Origin: Lactobacillus sp. ESL0700
GTDB taxonomy: Bacteria; Bacillota; Bacilli; Lactobacillales; Lactobacillaceae
Assembly: GCF_029392095.1 (NCBI RefSeq)
Contig: NZ_CP113931.1
Location: 1-53,415, forward strand
Direction of reading: 5' to 3'
DNA length: 53,415 nucleotides
The position numbers and the translations under genes are program-made. Positions 24,683-32,374 of the stretch are shown here, one piece after another (positions within the stretch are counted from its first letter, which is position 1; every line of letters begins with the position of its first letter). Below the pieces are notes generated by a model, which saw nothing but the letters and a program-made list of their open reading frames with translations, was not told where the DNA came from and did not search any database.

Positions 24683-26287
24683 ATGAAAATCAATAAAATA
24701 ATCAGTTTATCCGCTGCAGCATTGTTAAGCATTGGTGCCATTGGCAACACCACTTACAATACTTTTGCACCACAAACAGTGCAAGCTGCTAAAAAAGCAA
24801 CAAGCAAAAAGGCAAAAACGTTTAAAATTAAGCTTAAAAAGAACGCCAAAGTGTTTACTAAAAATGGTAAACGCAAGGGTAAGAAACTTTTAAAGAAAGG
24901 GCAAACTTATACTGTATATGGCACTAAAACTATTCACGGTAAAAAGTTTTATCGTATAAGCCAAAACCGCTATATTAAGGCAATTAATGCTAAGAAACTT
25001 ACATTAAAGACAACTAATTCAAGTTCTCCAAGTACGAATACAGCTCCACATTTTCACACAATCAATCCAGTTACCGCAACTTCACCGTCACCTACAACAG
25101 GCACTACAGCAAGCGTAGCTGACACCGTAACACCGCCAGCAAATAATACGACTACTAAGCCAGATACTACAAAACCTTCAACTAATACACCTACTACTTC
25201 TTTAGCAATTAAAGATTTTTCTGTACCGTATGAAGCAACTAGTGATAGCGTGCAGCAAGCTCTACAAGACAATCTTATAAATAGTGAGAATAAAGACGTT
25301 ACAATTACTTTACTGACTAAAATCGATACAACTAAAGTAGGTAAGATCCAGGCTAAAGCAATTCTTCATGTTGATAAACAAGCTGATCGTACTGTAACTT
25401 TTACGGTTACCGTTACTGCACCTTCTGCTGACGATCTTTTTAGTCACATGACTATTATGCCGCTGCCTGACTTCAAACTTGGTACTAATCCGGCAGTTAT
25501 TACTCAACTACTTAACTACAGTTTTCCAGTAGCCAAAGGATACCGAGTAAAAGCTAATTTTGTAAAAACACCTGATACTTCTAAGTTGGGTAAAACCAAT
25601 TATGATGTTCAGGTTACAATTACAGATCCTAATGGCCAAACTGCAACCAAAGTAGTCACGATGGTAGTTAATATTGTGCCGCTGCATACTGATGATGGCT
25701 TTGAGATTGCAAAAGTCAATCCAGCATATAATGCCCCTGTTGTTGAAAATTTTGATCAATCAATTATCGATCAGTATCACCTGGAAGGCCACCGTTGGCA
25801 AAAATTGACCATTACATACAATACTGATGAGGTTGACAAAGACGATCTACAATATGTCAATCGTGTAATTACACAAATAAACAACCTACACATCGTTAAT
25901 CTAGTACCAACTGATGATAAAAATGCTGCAAATATTGGGATTTCCGTTGAAGATGGTGCCGATCAGAGCGATGTTGGTATAACTGGCTATAATTCCTTCA
26001 CTGGCAAAACACATAAAGGGCTTGACGCAGACTCAAAAGATCACATTACTATTTATTCGGGAAGAATCAGAAAATGGATGGGCTGGACAACTACAAATGA
26101 TAACTATCAATCTGCTTTCATGACCGTCACTGCACACGAACTTGGTCATGCATTAGGCTTAGCACATTCAGAAAAAACTGGAGATGATATTATGGCCACA
26201 TATTCAACCACACGCCGTATCGATAATGATAATGATTTACTAGACGAACATTATAAGCAATATTTGGCCGTACTTTATCAGAATTAG
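24683..26287 (+). CDS. Secreted SLAP-anchored metzincin-type metalloprotease
   Basis: 534 aa from ATG 24683 (GGAAAGG upstream). Signal peptide of about 37 residues ending VQAAKK. A Lactobacillus SLAP domain (about 38-100; KTFKIKLKKNAKVFTKNGKR) should bind the wall non-covalently. A Thr/Pro/Ser-rich linker (about 110-185), two Ig-like domains (about 185-250 and 255-335) and a catalytic domain follow, with HELGHALGLAH near 485-495 and the Met-turn-like DDIMA. The zinc-binding pattern HExxHxxGxxH is that of metzincins such as matrixins. It may cut host, competitor or mating-partner surface proteins. It stands outside the tra operon, after a terminator. Confidence 0.85.
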   Translation: MKINKIISLSAAALLSIGAIGNTTYNTFAPQTVQAAKKATSKKAKTFKIKLKKNAKVFTKNGKRKGKKLLKKGQTYTVYGTKTIHGKKFYRISQNRYIKAINAKKLTLKTTNSSSPSTNTAPHFHTINPVTATSPSPTTGTTASVADTVTPPANNTTTKPDTTKPSTNTPTTSLAIKDFSVPYEATSDSVQQALQDNLINSENKDVTITLLTKIDTTKVGKIQAKAILHVDKQADRTVTFTVTVTAPSADDLFSHMTIMPLPDFKLGTNPAVITQLLNYSFPVAKGYRVKANFVKTPDTSKLGKTNYDVQVTITDPNGQTATKVVTMVVNIVPLHTDDGFEIAKVNPAYNAPVVENFDQSIIDQYHLEGHRWQKLTITYNTDEVDKDDLQYVNRVITQINNLHIVNLVPTDDKNAANIGISVEDGADQSDVGITGYNSFTGKTHKGLDADSKDHITIYSGRIRKWMGWTTTNDNYQSAFMTVTAHELGHALGLAHSEKTGDDIMATYSTTRRIDNDNDLLDEHYKQYLAVLYQN

Positions 26288-26299
26288 GAAGGAAGTAAT

Positions 26300-27128
26300 A
26301 TGAACTTAAAACCTTTCACTAAATGGGTCGGAGGTAAAACTAAACTGCTACCTGAACTCAAAGAAATAGTACCTATTAATTACAATCGATACTATGAACC
26401 CTTTATTGGTGGTGGCGCATTATTCTTTTCTTTGCAGCCTAAAATAGCAACTATTAACGACATGAATCAAGAACTTGTTAATGTTTACCGAGTAATTAAA
26501 GAGCAACCAACTCAACTTTTAGCCTTATTGCAGCAACATCAAGAAAAAAATTCGAAAGAATATTTCTTAAAAATTCGTTCTTTAGATCGCATTGCTGAAC
26601 CCGCTTACACAATCGGGGGGGTAGAACGTGCTGCCAGAATTTTATATCTGCTAAAGACTGATTTTAATGGGCTATATCGTGTTAATTCTAAAGGACAATT
26701 TAACGCTCCCTACGGGCGCTATAAAAATCCTAAAATTGCTAATAAAGACAATATTCTAGCTATCAGCAAATATCTTAATACAGCTCAAATAAAAATTTTG
26801 AGTGGTGACTTTCAAAAAGCGGTGCAAACTGCAGGCTTCCATGATCTAATATATTTCTGATCCTCCGTATATTCCTAAATCTGCAACAGCAAATTTCACT
26901 TCATATACAGCCCAGGGCTTCACAATGACAGAGCAAAGACGTTTACGTGACGTCTTTTTTTCTTGCGCCAAGAAAGGAGCATACGTTATGCTTAGTAATT
27001 CTGACACCCAGCAAACTAGAGAGTTATACAAGAATGCAAATATTCATCAAGTTTTTACCAACAGGGCAATTAATTCTGATCCTAAAAAGCGAGGGAAAAT
27101 TGCTGAATTACTAATTACTAATTTTTAA
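26300..27128 (+). pseudogene. D12-class adenine-N6 DNA methyltransferase (Dam/DpnM-like) split by a frameshift
   Basis: The first frame (26300-26860) carries FTKWVGGKTKLLPEL (SAM-binding FxGxK motif) and EPFIGGGALFF, then stops right after HDLIYF. One extra base (the T of TTC-T-GAT near 26858-26861) shifts the frame; in the +1 frame it resumes at once with the catalytic motif DPPY and FTSYTAQGFTMTEQRRLRD and runs to 27128 (LLITNF). The joined product would be about 275 aa, the normal length. No long homopolymer is present at the break, so simple slippage is not obvious. A methylase protecting GATC sites would be useful in recipients; here it is probably inactive or a sequencing error. Confidence 0.85.
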
Positions 27129-27140
27129 ACAAAATAAAAG

Positions 27141-27178
27141 ACCTACTTCTCACCATTGTGTGAGAAGTAGGCCTTTTT
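27141..27178. terminator. Bidirectional terminator between the methylase remnant and parR
   Basis: Perfect 12-bp stem CCTACTTCTCAC / GTGAGAAGTAGG (27142-27153 and 27160-27171), A-rich on the left and TTTTT on the right. It lies between convergent transcription units. Confidence 0.85.
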
Positions 27179-27201
27179 ATTTCTAACTTTTCTACTTGAT
27201 T

Positions 27202-27513
27202 TTAAAAGTCCTTATCAGAGAATGCTTTAAATCCAGAATCTAGCCGCTCTTTATTCTTTGAAGTTGGAGCTTGCATATTTGGATTATCAGAAAGTATATC
27301 CTTATATATATCCTCTTCTTCTTTTTCTGAAGCTGAACCAATATATGATTTTCCTTTCGGATGTGTAGAAATATTAATTATTTCGTGAATGATTGCCGTT
27401 TTAACCAACTTAGACTTAGAGATGTATGGATTATCTAGAAAATCTAGTATTTTTTTATCTAATATTTTTTCCGGATTAAGCCTAATAGCTAACGTTTTCG
27501 ATTTATTTGTCAT
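27202..27513 (-). CDS. ParR-like RHH adaptor of the ParMR partition system
   Basis: 103 aa. The N-terminus MTNKSKTLAIRLNPEKILDK followed by SKSKLVKTAIIHEI has the RHH pattern; the C-terminal half is hydrophilic and acidic, as in ParR proteins, whose tail contacts the ParM filament. Its start overlaps the end of parM by 4 bases (ATGA). Gene order parM-parR with an upstream repeat-rich region is that of type II plasmid partition cassettes. Confidence 0.75.
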   Translation of the reverse strand: MTNKSKTLAIRLNPEKILDKKILDFLDNPYISKSKLVKTAIIHEIINISTHPKGKSYIGSASEKEEEDIYKDILSDNPNMQAPTSKNKERLDSGFKAFSDKDF

Positions 27514-28574
27514 CGTTTATTATCTTCTTCCTTAACTTTATTTTCTTGATCTAATGCAAACTTATAAAATCCATTTACATTGGCTGTTTCTGTTTCAGAA
27601 ACCACAACAACTTTAACTTTATCAAATGCTTCGGTCAATATCTTCTGATTGAGTAGATTAGCACCACCACCTGTTAATAGTAGCATATCTATACTCTCTA
27701 AATTTTTGAGAGTGGTCTTAATATTAGCGATTATTTTTTTAGTAAAACGAGTAATTTCTTTGGTCACAATTCCAGTAATATCATCAGTACGATTATCAGA
27801 AAAGCGATAACTCCACTGCTTGTTTTTCATTCCTGCACGCAATTCATCGGCTAGTTGATGCAAGCTAACATCGCCATTTATTTGTCCTGCAATAACCTCA
27901 TATAAGCTATTTGCACCTGTGTTAAATTGATGGCGATTTCTGCTGCTCAATTGAAAATTAAGCACTGTATCAATTAAAATAGTTCCGCCACCAACATCAA
28001 TTACACCAACTTTTTTATTTAAGAGTCCATCATCATCTTTAATATAGGCTTCATCATCTAAAAGTTCATTATAAAGTGTGCCAATAGGCTGTGGCAGAAC
28101 ATAGACATGCTCAACACGTACCGTCAAAATTTGCTTGTCAATTGTAATTTGGTGTTGACCTTTTAACATTTCAATAAGTGACCTTAGCTTGTTTTCGTCT
28201 GCATAATCTTCGGTTGGCAAACCAACAGCTACAACTACTTTTAACACTTGCTTTTGTGCTTCTTTAAAATCACATGCTAGCAGTCCTAATGCAAAATTAG
28301 CCAATAACTTAAAAGACTGATCTTCGTATCGATTACCATACATAATAGTGTCGATCATGTACTCATCAAGATGTAGAGAACCTATATCCTTGCCCCAAAT
28401 AAATTTATCATCACTAAATGGAACAGAGTATGTATGCAAGTCCTTACTAGTATCAATTCCAAAAGACAGTGGCATATCTGATTCATAAAGAAAGCTAGAC
28501 GGTAAGACTACCCTGGCTTTGCTGCTCATTAGTTTTGTTTGTTTATTTCCTAGATCTAAACTAAAAATTTCCAT
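27510..28574 (-). CDS. ParM/StbA-like actin-family plasmid segregation protein
   Basis: 354 aa. Actin-fold signatures: phosphate 1 motif SLDLGNKQTK near residue 5, phosphate 2 motif VGVIDVGGGTILID (about 188-201) and adenosine motif LLTGGGANLL (about 299-308). ParM filaments push sister plasmids apart after ParR-parC captures their ends. AGGAG precedes the ATG on the minus strand. The promoter TTGATA-17-TATAAT (28647-28619) drives the pair. This plasmid also has a separate ParA-type system at 29.1-30.1 kb. Confidence 0.88.
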   Translation of the reverse strand: MEIFSLDLGNKQTKLMSSKARVVLPSSFLYESDMPLSFGIDTSKDLHTYSVPFSDDKFIWGKDIGSLHLDEYMIDTIMYGNRYEDQSFKLLANFALGLLACDFKEAQKQVLKVVVAVGLPTEDYADENKLRSLIEMLKGQHQITIDKQILTVRVEHVYVLPQPIGTLYNELLDDEAYIKDDDGLLNKKVGVIDVGGGTILIDTVLNFQLSSRNRHQFNTGANSLYEVIAGQINGDVSLHQLADELRAGMKNKQWSYRFSDNRTDDITGIVTKEITRFTKKIIANIKTTLKNLESIDMLLLTGGGANLLNQKILTEAFDKVKVVVVSETETANVNGFYKFALDQENKVKEEDNKR

Positions 28575-28618
28575 ATTTGTATTCTCCTTTTGTAGCCTTT
28601 GTAATACTTGTATAACAA

Positions 28619-28727
28619 ATTATAAGTCATTTCGCTATATTTATCAATACAAATTTTACAAAAAGTGTAAATGAATTATATTTATTGTGCATTAATGTAA
28701 TATTTGTATTGCAAAATATTACATTAA
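28619..28727 (-). promoter_or_regulatory. parM promoter and candidate parC centromere region
   Basis: Minus-strand promoter: TTGATA at 28647-28642, 17-bp spacer, TATAAT at 28624-28619. Upstream is a perfect 14-bp inverted repeat TTAATGTAATATTT / AAATATTACATTAA (28692-28705 and 28714-28727). Related words TTTGTAATAC and GTATTACAAA recur at about 28598 and 28799. ParR usually binds repeats around its own promoter, so 28590-28810 is the likely parC. The rest of 28575-28898 also holds a hairpin (AAGTG / CACTT, about 28760-28785). Confidence 0.55.
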
Positions 28728-28898
28728 GTGGTAACATAATTATGTAAGAAAAAAAGCTGCCAAGTGTTCTAGCACTTAACAGCCTTAAAAACTTACATGT
28801 ATTACAAAAGTAAACATGGATTTTTTTGAGTTTAGATGGTTTTAGTATAACACTTAGAAACTTCTGTGTCTACCTGATTAAGATCAAGGAGATATATT

Positions 28899-29030
28899 AT
28901 GTTTGATGTTTTCAACTACTTGAAAGAGTTGCTTACTAATCCTGTTTTTATGGACGCACTTTTTACTTGGATATTTTACAAATTGGTTTACAAGAAGCAT
29001 AAACGTTTCTTCATGAAATTCTTTGAATAG
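28899..29030 (+). CDS. Candidate type I (Fst-like) membrane toxin peptide
   Basis: 43 aa: MFDVFNYLKELLTNPVFMDA, then LFTWIFYKLVYKKHKRFFMK and FFE. A hydrophobic segment followed by a strongly basic end is the layout of small membrane toxins such as Fst/Ldr. A strong AAGGAG ribosome binding site is 6-9 bases upstream; it is partly sequestered by a small stem (CCTGAT at 28873-28878 with ATCAAGG at 28883-28889). A bidirectional terminator follows at once. It sits between two partition cassettes, as such toxins often do. Antisense RNA has not been shown, so the class is inference. A minus-strand frame over the same bases has no ribosome binding site. Confidence 0.5.
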   Translation: MFDVFNYLKELLTNPVFMDALFTWIFYKLVYKKHKRFFMKFFE

Positions 29031-29034
29031 CAAA

Positions 29035-29062
29035 AAAGGGAAGCAAACTGCTTCCCTTTTTA
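29035..29062. terminator. Bidirectional terminator between the small toxin-like gene and the ParA/RHH operon
   Basis: Stem GGGGAAGCA / TGCTTCCC(T) around loop AAC, flanked by A6 and T5 tracts, which suits both directions. Confidence 0.8.
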
Positions 29063-29071
29063 CATGCCACA

Positions 29072-29118
29072 ATTCACATATCACATGTGCATTGTGATAT
29101 GTGAATTATCACATGTGA
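29072..29118. repeat. CACATGTG repeat and 15-bp inverted repeat downstream of the ParA/RHH operon
   Basis: A perfect inverted repeat AATTCACATATCACA / TGTGATATGTGAATT (29072-29086 and 29094-29108) is overlaid by CACATGTG at 29083-29090 and followed by another at 29111-29118, inside the end of the RHH gene. The same 8-mer occurs twice upstream of parA (30190 and 30211). The half-site AATCACA equals the WATCACW heptad bound by the omega protein of pSM19035-type plasmids. Likely a centromere (parS) site. Confidence 0.65.
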
Positions 29119-29342
29119 CCATTAATCAACTTTTCTAATTCAGAACTTATTATATCGCTAGCAACATCAGAAATTGACTTTTCATTTCTAAACGCATACT
29201 CACGCAATTCTTTGTAAACAGACAATCGAATCGAAATTGTACGTCTTGCTGTTTCTTTCTTTTTATATGGATTATCGGTATGCCTATCTTCTATTTTTTT
29301 AGCTTTACTAGCTAATTGATCTAAGAAATCATCTTTCATCAT
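29109..29342 (-). CDS. RHH partition/regulator protein (ParB-like, omega-type)
   Basis: 77 aa. After an unstructured N-terminal 30 residues, RRTISIRLSVYKELREYAF and SISDVASDIISSELEKLI form a ribbon-helix-helix. Its start overlaps the end of parA by 14 bases. ParA with a small RHH partner is the type Ib partition arrangement, exemplified by delta-omega of pSM19035. The CACATGTG sites on both sides of the operon are the likely targets, serving as both operator and centromere. Confidence 0.75.
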   Translation of the reverse strand: MMKDDFLDQLASKAKKIEDRHTDNPYKKKETARRTISIRLSVYKELREYAFRNEKSISDVASDIISSELEKLINGHM

Positions 29343-30123
29343 TTATTTTTACTCCCGCTCTATCTAACATTTCGTTTAAAACCAAATTATACATACTATG
29401 TGTGCGCTCGTCCCAAACATCATTTGGCTTATCAGTTATTCCAGTATCACTCCATCGTTTAATACGCTCTCTATGATAAATTCTGTTTTGAAACAAAGAA
29501 TCACCAAAAAATTCATGAGCTTTAGAGATAACTTTAGTATCAGTTGTTGAACTTCTATTCACTAAATACAAAATTGCTCCAAGTAGTTTGAAATTAACTT
29601 TGTAATCATTTCTCATTTGAGCATAATATGTAACTGTTTTTACAGCTGAATTAAAACTTGCTGCCTGGGATTGTACTACTACGGTTACATAATCACTAGC
29701 TAAAAGCGCATTATTAGTTATTTCAGATAATGTTGGTGGTGTATCAATAAAACAAAAATCAAAATTATTATCTATTTTAGATAATTCATCTTTAAGAATT
29801 GTTTCCTTATGCTCACTATCAAAAGCTTTGGCTGCTCTAACATTAAATAAACTCATGTCCCAGTCAGCTGGAGCTATATAGAGATTATCAGATAATTTAA
29901 CGATTGAAGAAACAAGATCATGTTTCAACAATCCTTCAAGTAAGGGTGTTTTTGGCTCCTTCTTTTCAAAAGTGGCAAATAAAATATCGGTAGCATTGGC
30001 TTGTGGATCCATATCAATTACCAAAACTTTATATCCCTTTTTAGCAAGTTCATACGCTTCTACAGCTGTCAGGGTAGATTTTCCTACACCACCCTTGAAC
30101 GAAAAATTATATATTTTTTTCAT
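29329..30123 (-). CDS. ParA-family Walker-type partition ATPase
   Basis: 264 aa, GGGAGG before the ATG on the minus strand. Deviant Walker A KGGVGKST at residues 10-17, Walker A' VLVIDMDPQAN near 34-44 and Walker B FCFIDTPPTLS near 117-127. The protein lacks an N-terminal HTH, as in the short type Ib ParA class. ParA binds nucleoid DNA and, driven by the RHH partner on the centromere, positions the plasmid. It is transcribed away from repA; CACATGTG sites lie before its start. Confidence 0.9.
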   Translation of the reverse strand: MKKIYNFSFKGGVGKSTLTAVEAYELAKKGYKVLVIDMDPQANATDILFATFEKKEPKTPLLEGLLKHDLVSSIVKLSDNLYIAPADWDMSLFNVRAAKAFDSEHKETILKDELSKIDNNFDFCFIDTPPTLSEITNNALLASDYVTVVVQSQAASFNSAVKTVTYYAQMRNDYKVNFKLLGAILYLVNRSSTTDTKVISKAHEFFGDSLFQNRIYHRERIKRWSDTGITDKPNDVWDERTHSMYNLVLNEMLDRAGVKINDER

Positions 30124-30186
30124 TATTAATTCCTCCCTTAATTTATAACTTTATTGTATCACAAAAATCACAATTCACAATACACA

Positions 30187-30221
30187 TTTCACATGTGAAA
30201 ATACACAAATCACATGTGATT
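30187..30221. repeat. Two palindromic CACATGTG operator/parS sites upstream of parA
   Basis: TTTCACATGTGAAA (30187-30200) and AATCACATGTGATT (30208-30221), both perfect 14-bp palindromes, centres 21 bp apart (two helix turns). They lie between parA and the repA leader promoter, so the RHH partition protein may also influence replication control. Confidence 0.75.
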
Positions 30222-30231
30222 ATGAAGAAGC

Positions 30232-30260
30232 TTGACTTTAATTCAACTTGCTCATATAAT
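30232..30260 (+). promoter_or_regulatory. Promoter of the repA leader transcript
   Basis: TTGACT (30232-30237), 17-bp spacer, TATAAT (30255-30260), a near-consensus promoter about 390 bases before the repA start codon. The intervening leader holds hairpins and a region covered by an antisense RNA. Confidence 0.8.
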
Positions 30261-30289
30261 CGATTTATAGCAGTTTTAAACTGCTAACA

Positions 30290-30520
30290 AAAAATTCCGG
30301 ATCATTACAATCCGGAATCTAGAAGATTAGCTCTAACTTCAACAACAACGAACTAACCTTAAATTTAAATTTGTATCAGCACTTACATGCTTTTAATTTA
30401 TAAGTCTAAATTACCTAGCCAATTAGTCTAGAGTCCAATCTAGACTAATTTAATACCTTAATACCCTAAAGTAACCTAATTTAGCACCTAGCTAACTTAG
30501 CGCTTAGTAACTTAGTACTT
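30290..30520 (-). ncRNA. Candidate antisense copy-control RNA over the repA leader
   Basis: A minus-strand promoter TTGTAC-17-TATAAT is at 30555-30527, so transcription would start near 30520. It would end at an intrinsic terminator whose stem is ATTCCGGAT / ATCCGGAAT (30310-30318 and 30294-30302), followed on this strand by T6. The roughly 230-nt RNA contains a perfect 12-bp hairpin (30421-30432 and 30439-30450) whose antisense loop TTGGAC contains a YUNR-type U-turn, a feature of antisense control RNAs. The short palindrome TAGCAGTTT-T-AAACTGCTA (30268-30286) lies beyond its end. Confidence 0.65.
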
Positions 30521-30586
30521 AACTATATTATACTCTAGGCAAGAACTGGGTACAAGCTCTTGTAACTAGAAATAATATTGTCTAAG

Positions 30587-30630
30587 AAGAACTAAGTAAG
30601 TGCAATAAACTACTTAGTTCTTTTTATTTT
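30587..30630 (+). terminator. Attenuator terminator in the repA leader
   Basis: AAGAACTAAGTA / TACTTAGTTCTT stem (30587-30598 and 30611-30622) followed by a T-rich tract to 30630, directly before the AAGGAG of repA. The left arm ACTAAGT can alternatively pair with ACTTAGT at 30510-30516, a possible antiterminator located under the 5' end of the antisense RNA. This is the arrangement of antisense-controlled transcriptional attenuation. Confidence 0.7.
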
Positions 30631-30651
30631 CAAGGAGAAACAAAAATTATT

Positions 30652-31779
30652 ATGACAAATAATTTTAACTTTATTAATTCAGCTCAAGCATATCAAACAA
30701 AATTCTTTCAATTCCCCCAAGTTTTACTGTATGGGGAACAATATAAAACTTTAAGCGATGGCGCTAAATTAGGCTATATGGTTTTAAGAGATCGCTTAGA
30801 TTATTCTCTACGCAATAATTGGATTGACGAAAACAATAACGTTTATTTTATTTTTACCAATGAGCAATTACAAACTTTAATGCACTGGTCAGGACATAAA
30901 GTCGTTAAAGTTAAAAAAGAACTAGAAAATGCCGGTTTACTTTATCAAAGAAAAATGGGCTTTAATCCTAAATTAAAAAAGAATCTGCCAAACCGATTAT
31001 ATTTAGCCGACCTCGAAATCACTACTCAAGACATTTATGCTAAAAAAGAGCCATCAGCCCTAGAACCACAAGGAAGTGTCAGAACTGCACCCCGACAAGC
31101 AAACTCACCAGCCCTAGAGCCACAAGGAAGTGTCAAAACTGCACTTCGACAAAAAAGTCAACAAAGCTTAGAGCCACAAGGAAGTGTCAAAACTGCACTG
31201 TATCAAGACAAGACTAATATACTAGATACTAATAAGATACATAAAGATACTAACTCATGGGATTTTTCCACAAATAATTACTCGGCCGAACAAGTGGCAA
31301 CTCAAAACGAAGATCTACTAAATCATGCTCAAGATTTTCTTACAAGTTCACGATCAGGAACTGCTAAATTCTTTTTAAGCAAAGACGCAATTCGTCGAAT
31401 TTGTTCCTATGCACGTACGCCACAAACCGTTAATGAGTTTATCAGTACAATTGTTTTAGCTAAAAATAATGCTGTTAAAGATTTTCGTGAATTAAATTCT
31501 GATACTACTGGCTTAGGTATTAGTTTTGAGGAAATTAACTACCAACATGACAATGAAGGTAATTTTGAAGGTATTGAAATTTATGATTCTGAAATCAAAG
31601 AAAAGGTTAACGAAACAATTCAGCGTTTCTTTAATCGTATTCGTGCCTACGAATATGATGACAGCAAACAGATTAAAAATGTAAGGGGCTACTTGTACAA
31701 AACTATGTACAACCTTTTTGCTACTGACTTAAATGAGCAACTTGAAGAAAAACGGATTAGTAGAACAGGTGAAAAGTAA
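30652..31779 (+). CDS. repA: RepA_N-family theta replication initiator
   Basis: 375 aa, AAGGAG before the ATG. The N-terminal domain (about 10-125; TKFFQFPQVLLYGEQYKTLS, DRLDYSLRNNW, VYFIFTNEQLQTL) matches the conserved RepA_N DNA-binding region. The central part has three 18-residue repeats with LEPQGSVKTA (about 137-182), encoded by 54-bp DNA iterons. The C-terminal domain (about 220-375; IKNVRGYLYKTMYNLF) is the host-specific domain of this family. In RepA_N plasmids the replication origin lies inside the rep gene, so the iterons are the probable origin. Expression seems set by the antisense RNA and attenuator upstream. Confidence 0.88.
   Translation: MTNNFNFINSAQAYQTKFFQFPQVLLYGEQYKTLSDGAKLGYMVLRDRLDYSLRNNWIDENNNVYFIFTNEQLQTLMHWSGHKVVKVKKELENAGLLYQRKMGFNPKLKKNLPNRLYLADLEITTQDIYAKKEPSALEPQGSVRTAPRQANSPALEPQGSVKTALRQKSQQSLEPQGSVKTALYQDKTNILDTNKIHKDTNSWDFSTNNYSAEQVATQNEDLLNHAQDFLTSSRSGTAKFFLSKDAIRRICSYARTPQTVNEFISTIVLAKNNAVKDFRELNSDTTGLGISFEEINYQHDNEGNFEGIEIYDSEIKEKVNETIQRFFNRIRAYEYDDSKQIKNVRGYLYKTMYNLFATDLNEQLEEKRISRTGEK
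31060..31198 (+). repeat. Three 54-bp iterons inside repA, probable replication origin
   Basis: A 31-bp core (TAGAGCCACAAGGAAGTGTC plus AAAACTGCAC) starts at 31060, 31114 and 31168, spaced exactly 54 bp (18 codons). The 23 bases between cores vary. Each core contains the dyad GTG...CAC. Exact spacing near five helix turns and the position in a RepA_N gene point to the origin bound by RepA. Confidence 0.75.
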
Positions 31780-31780
31780 A

Positions 31781-32356
31781 ATGAGTAAAAAAATAAATTT
31801 GATGACCATGACCGATGAATTAAGTGATCTCCATAAACAGGTGGGAATTCTTGATTTATTAATTATATTTTCAATGGGTCTTTTTGCCGGAACATTTTAT
31901 GTGATTTGTCGTAATAGTAAAACAATCTATACAGAAGCTAAAACTGCAAAATTTGGTGGTTGGATATGGCTAATACTGCTAATTTTAGTGATATTATACG
32001 CGGCATTGTTTTTTTATATGACATTAATGAAAAAAGTGTGTAACAAGTTGTATAGCTATAATTGCTTATTAAATAAAAAAGAAAAAAAGCAATACATACA
32101 GCAAGTTCTCGATATTAAATCAAGAGTAGCAACAGTATTTTGGTCAGCAACTGCAATTTATACAGTCTTTTATGTAATTGCTTTTTTTCTTATGTTTGGG
32201 AAATTAAAATCTATAAAGATTGGCGATTGGACAGCGCTGTTTACATTGACAGCACTCGTTACAGCAGTACATTATGTAATTGATACGGATAAAAAAATTT
32301 GTGAAGTTTGTTATAAGTATTTAGATGATCCATTAAACAAAACGGGTATTTTTTAA
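31781..32356 (+). CDS. Four-segment membrane protein of unknown function next to repA
   Basis: 191 aa from ATG 31781, one base after the repA stop codon; a longer TTG start lies within repA and is unlikely. Membrane segments near residues 20-42, 60-80, 115-138 and 145-165, with a basic loop KKEKKQY between segments 2 and 3. No family recognised. Its position suggests translation coupled to repA. It may be an accessory surface or immunity-type protein; nothing more can be said. Confidence 0.55.
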   Translation: MSKKINLMTMTDELSDLHKQVGILDLLIIFSMGLFAGTFYVICRNSKTIYTEAKTAKFGGWIWLILLILVILYAALFFYMTLMKKVCNKLYSYNCLLNKKEKKQYIQQVLDIKSRVATVFWSATAIYTVFYVIAFFLMFGKLKSIKIGDWTALFTLTALVTAVHYVIDTDKKICEVCYKYLDDPLNKTGIF

Positions 32357-32374
32357 AAGCCAGGAAGGTAATAT

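Noticed and set aside
28884..29084. 66-codon minus-strand frame
   Set aside because: It is antisense to the 43-aa gene, crosses a bidirectional terminator and has no ribosome binding site.
31021..31200. Short direct repeats that could be read as a CRISPR array
   Set aside because: The repeats are in frame within repA, spaced 54 bp with partly conserved spacers, as in RepA_N iterons.
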